NCBI GenBank assembly: GCA_019722365.1
Contig: JADFUC010002111.1
Span: 1-64,000, forward strand
Source of the DNA: Lithospermum erythrorhizon
Taxonomy: Eukaryota; Streptophyta; Magnoliopsida; Boraginales; Boraginaceae
DNA: 64,000 bases
Direction of reading: 5' to 3'
Within the stretch, counting starts at the first letter, position 1. The number at the start of each line of letters is the position of its first letter. Shown here one piece after another: positions 56,341 to 64,000 of this stretch. The translations under genes were made by a program, and so were the position numbers. The notes under the pieces are model-generated. The model made no database searches. It saw nothing but the letters and a program-made list of their open reading frames with translations, and was not told the DNA's origin.

Positions 56341-56735
56341 TAAAGGTAAGTGTGGAGTAGCAGAAGTGCGTATCGAGAGAGAGTGCCAATTGAATCGGAA
56401 TAGGCTCGTCATAGATACGAGCCATGTCAGAAAAGAGGTTCGACTTCTCTTTTCGGACACGCCATTATCTTTGTGGCGTTCTATTTAGATGAGTTGTGAG
56501 CTTGATACCCGGACTCTAAGATGAGTATTGAACTTCGCGACTCAAATATTCTCATTTCCCCATCGGATCGGAGAATCTTTATTGTCTTGTTCAATTGGTT
56601 TTGTACTTCGTTTTTGGAATTCACCCAATTTCTCAAAGGACTTCGTGTTTGTGTTTAAATCGGAATCACGCAAACCGTATCTTGTAATCATCAGGTAAAT
56701 GTAATGAAGTAGTTACATAACCTTCTCTTTGAGAT
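56341..56735 (-). pseudogene. Element B: integrase core
   Basis: On the minus strand, DDYKIRFA (about 56686-56663) matches DDYSRYGYVY with the first catalytic Asp; SFEKLGEFQK (about 56645-56616) matches SFEKFKEFxxEV; frame-shifted KxLRSDRGGEYLSxEF bases follow. KDNGVSEKRSRTSF (about 56460-56420) is the NGVSERRNRTLLDMVRSMM segment with the Glu region. This is the order of a Ty1/copia integrase, upstream of RT. Confidence 0.75.
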
Positions 56736-57010
56736 GTGTTCATTGGCCCATGCATTATTTGTGTATAGTCGCAATAAAAATCACTTGCCACTTTCGTTTA
56801 AGCCCGGTGAAGGCATTTTGATCATTTTGCCCAAAGCCCAGAGACTTCGCACTTATCGTATGATTCATAATCGAAACAACCAGTATTCGCCGAGATTGGA
56901 GTTTCTAGATTTGGTTCTAAGATTAATGTGACTTTGAATCTGGCAATGCCATAGGTATGTTTGGTTTAAGTCGTTAAAGAGAACACATTCCGTTTTAAGT
57001 TTATGTTATA
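56736..57010 (-). pseudogene. Element B: GAG-pre-integrase domain
   Basis: GCFDYESYDKCE (about 56880-56845) followed by a shifted CLxGKMTKxPF stretch and HGPMNTS (about 56758-56738) match the SFDYESYDxCESCLLGKMTKSPFxGxGERA...DVCGPM pattern that precedes the integrase core in plant copia elements and carries part of the zinc-binding Cys set. Confidence 0.75.
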
Positions 57011-57039
57011 TGACTCGTGAATCGTGTCTAAAACTTATA

Positions 57040-57510
57040 GAGCATTTTTTTGGGGAGGTAGTACCATGACATCCCGTTCACAGTGATCCCTAAATTCATG
57101 CGGATACAGTAGAAATGAAAAACCATCGTTATTCAAAGAAATAGAAATAATATGCTTGCAAATCGCAGGTACATAGTAAACCGGTGATAAGTTCAAAACA
57201 AGGCCCGTGGGCAAATTTAAACTAATGGATCCCTCTGCGAGAGTGACCTTGGCGCCGTTTCAGCGCGCCGGAGATCCGGTTCCTGCTAGAAGTGCTTACA
57301 AACGGCTTGAGGTTCTGCGTATTATGTGAATATAGGAACCCTGACCGATCAATACAACACCCGCAGTAGAATGAGGAAGGCATGCAAACTTGATAACATA
57401 CGTACAGCGGGGCTGAGCGGTCGTGAATTGTTCTTTATCATCGTGAACTTCTATGGAGTGGAGCTTCCCGATTGACCTGGGTTTCCTTGACAATAACACT
57501 TGTCATTTCT
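57040..57510 (-). pseudogene. Element B: protease region
   Basis: A 67-codon frame (57499-57296) starts with KLHSIEVHDDKEQF, the strand before the protease loop; the DTGCGTHI catalytic loop is not readable. In the next frames AKVTLAEGSISLNLPTGLVL (about 57255-57196) and LSPVYYVPAICKHIISIS (about 57190-57137) are near-perfect matches to the VGxYxLxLPSGLVLxLNNCYYVPxxxxNIISVS tail of copia proteases. LNNDGFSFLLY follows (about 57133-57100). Confidence 0.8.
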
Positions 57511-58200
57511 TGCACCTCCTCCCACTTCGACATGCGGGATTACTACAGAACCGCAGCTTTGCCGATAAGCTTCTTCTTCGCTGTAATGCCGCTTGTTTGG
57601 GCAGCCAAAAGCTGGAAGGAGAAACAAAGGCATTTTACTAGTCTTACCGAATTAAAATGCCAAACGGTAAATGCTTATGCCGGTTCATGACAAGCGAGAG
57701 GAGTATGCGGAAAGAGACTTGGGATAAAGAATCAAATCAGGTTGCTTTGAACTTTCTTGAGGTAGATGTTGACTGATAGAACAATGACATGAGGGCTTGC
57801 CGACTGTCAGTTCCGACTTGCTATCCGTGAGAGCCTTGATAGCTTCCTTTAGGAATAATTCCTCGAGTTGTGGGAATATATCTATCTGCCGCCTTTTCAT
57901 ATTAGTCTGGAGCGAAGGTTCCATATTAGCAACATGAGACATTGAGGACATCCCATGAGACTTGTGCTTTTGTAAGGATCCCCTTTTTCTGATAGGAGGC
58001 ACTATCGTTAGGTTTTAATGAACCTTATTGTTAAACCACGTATTCGATCCTGCAACGCTTGAGAATGATTCTCGAGTTTGAGATAACTTCGTCGAAATTC
58101 GAGTTATTCATTTGTTCCCAGCTTTTCAAGTCTTCGGCGAGTTCTTAGAATGCTTGATAGTGGTAGCCGTGATGATTACACAAGAATAAGAAAATAAAAT
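57511..58200 (-). pseudogene. Element B: gag region
   Basis: A 105-codon minus-strand frame (58002-57685) reads SHVANMEPSLQTNMKRRQID and later LKEAIKALTDSKSELTVGKP. By position and partly by content (a SxHVxxMxxxIxxLxxLG-like helix) it is copia gag, UBN2-type. The zinc knuckle expected between it and the protease (about 57520-57680) is not clear. Confidence 0.5.
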
Positions 58201-59936
58201 ACTTGAGAATCAATATTTATCGTCCCCAACAACACAAATAAATTGTAAAGTAAATATTAATAATTCAAATCTCACGAAATATATTAGTATCCAGATTGTA
58301 TACTTAAATTGACAGCACATACATTTTGAATCTGAGTATAATAGTAGGTTAACAGGCATTAGTATGCTTGGGCCTACGTAACTCTTTGACCATTTGGCGT
58401 CTGCTACAGATGCTACCCAGCGTTGTATCTCCGAAAATAGGTTAAGCGTACGGTGAAACCAAGTAGTACATGGATTGATCATGCGAAAGCCTGGCGTTAG
58501 TGAAAATCACTTCAACGCGATCCATTGTCATATCAAATGCAGCATTGTAACACCGCCATCGCGGTGTGCTGATTGATGATTCTTTATGACTTCATTGGCA
58601 TAATCTTTGCTTAAATTTTAATTGGTAGAGGCCGATGTACTTTGTTTTCATTTACTGCATGCGTACTAGAACATAATCAATCAATACATGCAACATGAAA
58701 AATAAAACAAATAATGCACATTCAAGAGAGATATACGATATGGCCCCAAAGAACTATTACAGTATTTATCAAATACTAACGTAAGTCGTTCTTGTATCTT
58801 GTATACGGATCCGACGAGTCCACGAAGTACCTACCCGTGAAATGATCTTGATATCTTCACTTGTTACAATATTTATATACTAACCCATCTTAGACAAACA
58901 TGACTCGTGGAGTAAAACAATAAATAAAAAAATACAAGAAAATATATTTCCGAAGGTCATTTAGAAACATTCTGATTCGCGAGACGGAAAAATAAATAAA
59001 TGGGCCGTATACATGCCTCCATTCAATCACCATTACAAAATATAGGCACTTATTAAATCATAAATGAACTTAATAAATATTTTAAATGGAATTGAAAATG
59101 CATGTTTGTAATTATCAAATTAATTAATCGTATAATTACACATATTAAAATTAATTATAAACTCGATTATCATACACATGTCAATTAATAATTATTACCA
59201 ATAATTATTAACCATATACAACTTATAGAAAAATATTTATCCACAAATATATTCTAAAATATATTAAGTAATTAATTATTATAATTGTTATATCGCTTTT
59301 AGGTAATTTAAAAGATATAATATAAAAATTAATTAATTGTCATCACATAATTAATTACAATCAATTAGTGATGTGTGACAAATAATCAGCCAAATACGAG
59401 AAACATAACTAGTCCCGTAATTTTGAGGAAGCGATGGTATGGAATAAGTCGAATTAGGGTTTTTCAAAATTAGAGGCGTAGCGTCATGATGGGCTCGGGG
59501 CGACCGACTACGATATTGGAGCCGTCGACCGCGGCGCGCCCGGCGTAAGGTAAATCCGATGCGTCATTTTGAATACCAAAATCGGCCCGATCCGACCGTG
59601 GCAGCGCCCGTAGGGTTGCGGGAAGTCGGTTGGCGATTTATGGTAATAATCTCATATTTAGCTCGGTTTTTAGATTTAATTTATTCGTTTTGTAAAATTG
59701 TTGTGGAGGCCTTAAAAATTTATGAAATTCGAACACATTAAGCGACATAATTTTTCTTGAACAAATCCAGTGGTCGTTCATTAAAATAAATTTTTTTATA
59801 TTTAATTATTAATTAAAAGCAGTCTAGAAATCTCAAAATTGTTTTGAGGCACTTAGAAAATTCAAAAATGAAATCTAATGGAGATCTTCTACATTATTTA
59901 AAAATACACACAATACAATGTATAAATGCTTGGTAC
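58201..59936 (-). mobile_element. Element B: long leader
   Basis: Matches the D leader (1075-3101): TCAAATCTCAC, ACATTTTGAATC..AGTATAATAGTAGGTTA, CACTTCAACGCGATCCATTGTCATATCA, GCTTAAATTTTAATT, and the GC-rich island (59480-59620) before the LTR. About 1.7 kb without coding. No tRNA-iMet PBS is visible next to the LTR at 59937 (minus-strand bases after the LTR are GTACCAAGCATTTATAC), so the primer is unknown or the site is lost. Confidence 0.6.
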
Positions 59937-60155
59937 TGATGCGGAATAAATTCCACGATAAATCCATTAGCGAGAGTCGTTTTGACTTCCCTTGGCTCAC
60001 TTGTTGTAATATGATAAGTATGATATCTACAGTTGATCGCAGGAGAGGTTGAATCAAGAATAATTTATGCTAATCTGGTTGAACAAGAGCAAAAGACCCA
60101 AAGGAATTTTCTTGGGAGAAAATTAGCTAGAGGCCGAACTTTGGAGTTTTATGAA

Positions 60156-60195
<40 letters not shown>
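60156..60195. repeat. (ATT)n microsatellite in B 5' LTR
   Basis: About thirteen ATT units in the position held by (GT)n in the 3' LTR. Flanks align: TTTGGAGTTTTATGAA before, AAAACCTAAAACACACTTATATAG after. Confidence 0.95.
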
Positions 60196-60214
60196 GAAAA
60201 ACCTAAAACACACT

Positions 60215-60220
60215 TATATA
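60215..60220 (-). promoter_or_regulatory. TATA box of B LTR (5' copy)
   Basis: CTATATAAGTGTG in element sense, with the microsatellite 19 bases downstream. In the 5' LTR this would be the active promoter. Confidence 0.6.
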
Positions 60221-62079
60221 GGGCTAGGTTAAAAAACAAGCACGATAGCGATAGATTAAGAAGTATTAGCTCGACTCGTTAACTCTATTAGTTCGTTAAA
60301 GACAATGAGTTGCTAATGAGATTGAACTATTTAAGTAAGCAATTAAATAGTAATGAGTGATATGAATAATCTTTCAAGTTATTGATAAATATTAAATACT
60401 CGAACGATTAAATAACTATTTAATTGATTTTTATTTAATTCAGTCAAATATTATCATAAAATCACAGAGCCTTGTAATTGAAATACGTTTCTGATTTGCT
60501 TAAAAGCTACCATTACAACGACTAGTTATTTAATGAATTAAAATGTGAGATTATTAAATTTATTTCACGTGAATTTGAAACCGAGCTTAATATTTTATGC
60601 GATAAGGTTAAAGTTCGGAAGTTAGTTGTCGAGAATAAATCAGCAAGGCGTCGTCCGAATAAAATGTTGATTTTCACCGGTTGGGCCTTTGGGCTGACAA
60701 ACTACTAATATTTCCTTCTCTTATTTCGCTTGGGTATTAGCCAAACACGGCCCCGTTTTTTTGATATTTCTTCTTCAATTTTTCTCCTTAAATCTGCCGA
60801 GCTTTGGAGCTCGGAATTTTTTTTGGGAGAGCTTCCGCCGTGTTCTCGTTGTTTCACGGTAGAAAGGTCCGATCTTGTTGAGTATTTTTGGGAGATCGCG
60901 AGTTGACTTTCGTTGACTTTTTTAACATTTTTGAATTTTATTGCTCGATTGATTCTTGAATTGTAAGTAGTTGTTATTGAGTTGAAATATCTGTTTGAGG
61001 TGGAATTTGGGATGTTTTTAGGGCAGATTGACTTTTTAAGGGATTTTGGGTTGACTTAGGTTTTTATGATATATTATTGAATGTAATTATTATGCAGGCT
61101 TAAATTATAATATAGGAATTGATAATGATCGATATTTGGGGTAAGGGAGTGATGTTATAGTTGAGTTGACTTTAGTGATTTTGGGTTGACTTTCTCTAAA
61201 ATATGGTTGATAGTATAAATATGTTATTGGAACATTGTTGTGATTATTTTGAAATGAGATTTAGGAGTTATAGTGTTGGGAGAAAATACATTGAAATTAG
61301 TTTAGTGGATTTAGGTAGTAGCGGACTTGGGGTTAAGGTTGATAGTAATGGCTTAACTAACTTAAAGGATTGAAATAAGGTTGATTGAAATATTGGAAAT
61401 GTTAGTAAGTTAAGATAAGGTATTGGCGGATTATAAGGATTAGTCCGGGTAGTGAAGTCGTTAATAAGTAGTTGTTATTGAACTTTGATGTAATCTATCG
61501 TAGGATTGTCAAATTGTAATTAAAATGGGTTGAAAAAGAGTTAGGAGGCGGAGTAGGATAAGGGGCTGAAACTATTACGAGTAGTAATTATATTTTAGGA
61601 TGTTTCTATTAGGACTGGGACGTAGAGACAACGTGAGATCGCTTGGGCGCTAGTGTAGTACCCAGCCAAGGTGGGGATTATCGCTCGTTTGTTCGCTTGT
61701 TATGTTTGAGTATGGTATATGGTAAATTGGTTGTGACAATGTATCCGTGTTATGAGCGTATTTGTGTGTATAGTTGTTAAAGCTGGGAAATATTGACTTG
61801 TAGAGATTGGTTGTATTAGAATCGTTATGATATAGTTATTTGGGGTATATCGATGTTTGAGGATATATTTATGTTTGAATGTAAGTTCTTTGAGTATGTT
61901 TATGTTGAGGTGTATTCATATGAGTATATTTGTGGTTTGGGCGTATACGTGTATATATTTATGTGGGAGTATAGGTTACTGTCTGGTGTTGTATCGTGTG
62001 TATCGTAGTTTGTTACGTTGAGATTATTATGATGTTTGTATGTGTTTGGTATTATATGTGTGGTGTGAATTGGTTGAAT

Positions 62080-62215
62080 TGAGAATATTTGGGATGATGT
62101 TGGGTGTTAGAAGGGTGAGCCGGGGAAAAGGATATGACGATGTTGGGTGTTCGGTGACTGCGGGAAAAGGATATATGTTGTTAGGTGTTCGAAGGGTGGC
62201 GCGGAAGGATGAAAT
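62080..62215. repeat. Minisatellite of about 50 bp in LTR S8
   Basis: Three units of (A/G)TGTT(A/G)GGTGTT(A/C)G-AAGGGTG followed by CGGGAAAAGGATAT. The unit is specific to this copy. Frames across it on both strands are chance. Confidence 0.75.
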
Positions 62216-62427
62216 GTTATATGTGATGTTGATGTGTTTTCCTTTTTGCAAGTTATGTTAATTCTTTATTGAAATTATCTTCATTTTTACGATTGATTAT
62301 GTGTTATGAGATCTTGAGTATAGCATGTGAGTGCGTCTGGTGAATTCTACGTAATGTGTGATTTGTTGATGAATTAGTTGTTGTTTGATGCCTTGGATAA
62401 TTAGCGTATTCTGTGTGTAAATAGGAT

Positions 62428-62446
62428 TATATATATATATATATAT
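62428..62446. repeat. (AT)n run in LTR S8
   Basis: About nine AT units. In S5 the equivalent place (near 24388-24405) has only ACATATATACAC. Confidence 0.85.
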
Positions 62447-62957
62447 CTACTTTATCGCCGTAATACATTGATTTATCGTATACTGCGTTCGGATGTGGGT
62501 AGAGATTACCATCCGGGTGATTGGTTTCAACTAAGGTACGTCGAGCACACCGCTCCCGCGCCAGTTGACGGGTGCGTTTGGCGAGCAGCCCGAGTTAAAT
62601 TCGTCGTGGATTTACTTAGGTGAGGGACAAGTAGCTAGGATCTCGGCAATCATCTTTCTTATTTTGATATGCCTGAGTTTTTCATATTTTGTTTTTGGGA
62701 TATTTGAAATATTGTAAACTATTTTGTGGAATATTTTGAGACTTAGTATGTGATGGAATTTTTACACTTTACCGTTTGAGTTGAGAAAAGGTACCACGAT
62801 GTTGGTTAAACTCACACAACATTTTGAGTTTTAGAACTATTCTACTTTTATCAAACTATGGTTTTTATTGGTAATTAAGCAGTGAATTTTAAATAAACTG
62901 GATATCTGAGGTTGATGGCGATTCCAACCCCGATGCGGCGAGGCGAATTAGATTACA

Positions 62958-63278
62958 CAATTATCTGATTCTCTTTAATTTAATACATGAAATATAACTC
63001 AGCGTCATTTGTATGTGTGTGACATACAGAGCTCGAGATAATAGTAAAGTTGTATAATAATAATAATTGACCAATTACTATTATTATAACGATTAATAAA
63101 TGAATCTAGCAATCGCTTCCTTAACCCCTTAAATTATCATAGAACCAGCGCTAGTAATATACAATTACTAAGTTGAGCAGCTAAAGGTCGATAATCACGT
63201 TTAACCCAGCGGTAAATGAATTGATACAATTGTCATGATAGGCATAATAAATGGAATCAATTCTCATTGATTTCAACA
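62958..63278 (-). mobile_element. Element B: 5' LTR, proximal part
   Basis: Resumes at CAATTATCTGATTCTC and ends TCATTGATTTCAACA at 63278, which is TGTTGAAATCAATGA in element sense, the LTR start. Contains the AT-rich hairpin (63054-63087). Matches 53195-53511. Confidence 0.8.
63054..63087. repeat. AT-rich hairpin in B 5' LTR
   Basis: ATAATAATAATAATT - GACC - AATTACTATTATTAT: 14 of 15 arm positions pair. Located about 200 bases into the LTR in element sense. Confidence 0.75.
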
Positions 63279-64000
63279 TAACTTTAGTATGGATGATTTA
63301 TATCGGATTATATGTTTTTGAAAAAATGCAGCATGTTTTGTTTTGCAGATTTGATAAATGCAAGATCTGTACCAAAAAACCTTCAGTTTTTCAAACCTGC
63401 ATGTTTTTTGAAAAAAACATATTACTTTCTGTGACCTTTTGGTGTCGACAACAAACTAATGACATTAGTGTGGCGTTTCAACTATGGCATTTCTACTTCT
63501 TTTGCATTCAATTTAAATTATATTATTTTAGTTATTAAATTATTCAAATATTTATTGTGTGGCATTTTAATCTTTGGATAGTAAATTAGTACATTAGTAA
63601 CCCGTTTACTATAAGCGTTTATGCTTCGTTATATTTCAATTTTAATTATATTATTTTAGTTATTGAATTATTCAAATATTTATTTTGTGGCATTTTAATG
63701 TCGGATAGTAAATTAATTTTGTGGCGTTAGTGACTGCCGTTACGTATGAAGGCGTTTTGTGGCATTACTTTAATCTTTAATAAAAAAAGACATTAATTCC
63801 TTAATTGTGTTTGTGTGAGTGTGGCGTTTTGGATATGTTAGTGTGAGTGTGGCTTTTTTGATACGTTCTTTAAAACTTACTTACAGGATAGTTAGTGTAA
63901 TATTATGTTAATTCGGCAATTAATGTTATTTGTTAGTGTGGCATTTCTGGTACGTTCTTAAGAAGCTTAATTAGTGTAATATATGATTAAGTATTTTTGG
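63279..64000. repeat. Right flank with 128-bp tandem duplication
   Basis: Outside element B. A block of about 80 bases at 63509-63588 (ATTATATTATTTTAGTTATT.., GTGGCATTTTAAT.., GGATAGTAAATTA) recurs 128 bases on at 63637-63715. TGTGGC(G/A)TTT-like words occur at least eight times between 63470 and 63955. ATGTTTTTTGAAAAAAACAT at 63402 is a near-perfect small palindrome. No gene recognised; a 95-codon frame at 63251-63538 starts inside the LTR and is chance. Confidence 0.6.

Larger units (their letters stand above)
59937..60511 (-). mobile_element. Element B: 5' LTR, distal part
   Basis: TGATGCGGAATAAATTCCACGATAAATCC opens the LTR on the plus strand (the CA end in element sense). Matches 52624-53200 of the other LTR, including the TATA block and the ATGATATCT..GTTGATC stretch. 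It is interrupted near 60512 by solo LTR S8. Confidence 0.8.
60512..62957 (+). mobile_element. Gypsy-family solo LTR S8, plus strand
   Basis: Starts ATTACAACGACTAG (family TGTAACGAC) and ends near GATTACA at 62957. It is the clearest plus copy: AAAATGTGAGATTATTAAA, TTGGGAGAGCTTCC, AGTTGACTTTCGTTGACTTTTTT (60901), GCAGGCTTAAATTATAATATAGG (61095), CGCTTGGGCGCTAG (61643), CCAGCCAAGGTGGGG (61660), a GT-rich half with repeats and a 3' segment matching S5 (TGTAAACTATTTTGTG, 62715). It splits the B LTR, whose two halves together equal the 888-bp intact copy. No PBS or coding inside. Confidence 0.8.

Overview
This is plant nuclear repeat DNA, most likely from a dicot with a large genome. The evidence is Ty3/gypsy elements with LTRs of about 2.3 kb, Ty1/copia elements with GLVLNL/YVDD-type polyproteins, an L1-type LINE with a zf-RVT and RNase H tail, and a CACTA (En/Spm, TNP2-type) transposase. 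An Asteraceae-like source is a guess from the general look of the elements. I see no intact host gene, tRNA, rRNA or CRISPR array. Every recognisable protein is broken by frameshifts and stops at short intervals, so coding calls rest on family motifs that jump frame and are entered as pseudogene pieces.

Layout. 1-4280: unassigned left edge with one exon-like stretch, then the leader and LTR of a minus-strand copia fragment (D). 4281-28365: two plus-strand gypsy elements. A has a 5' LTR remnant at 7358, PBS at 7679, gag-PR-RT-RNaseH-IN to 14640 and a 3' LTR ending at 19711. H has PR-like sequence near 22280, RT from 24896 and IN near 25570. They are interrupted by solo LTRs of one family: S1 (4281-7357, minus), S2 (11270-13473, minus, inside A integrase), S3 (15474-18185, minus, inside A 3' LTR), S4 (19791-21985, minus) and S5 (22531-24895, plus, inside H RT). 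28366-40934: a plus-strand copia-like element (C) carrying solo LTR S6 (31132-33390) in its body and S7 (38224 to about 40380, minus) in its 3' LTR. 40935-43325: CACTA transposase, minus strand, cut off at its C-terminal end. 43436-47294: minus-strand gypsy element (G) with 5' LTR, PBS, gag and protease only. 47728-51951: minus-strand LINE with a 14-bp target duplication, set in a short flank that has exon-like sequence at 52122-52490. 52624-63278: minus-strand copia (B), the best-preserved element, with both LTRs and gag-PR-IN-RT-RNaseH; its 5' LTR holds solo gypsy LTR S8 (60512-62957). 63279-64000: AT-rich flank with a tandem duplication.

Main observations. One gypsy LTR family, whose ends form an inverted repeat (TGTAACGACC...GGTCGTTACA), accounts for at least eight solo LTRs, several of them antisense inside a relative. 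These LTR copies share paired W-box motifs and an AG|GTGAGT-like site but carry different tandem repeats in their distal halves. The two LTRs of copia B carry different microsatellites, (GT)n and (ATT)n, at the same place just downstream of the TATA box. Boundaries were read by eye from repeat-to-repeat comparison; most are good to within tens of bases. Whether the broken frames reflect age or uncorrected long-read error cannot be settled from the sequence.
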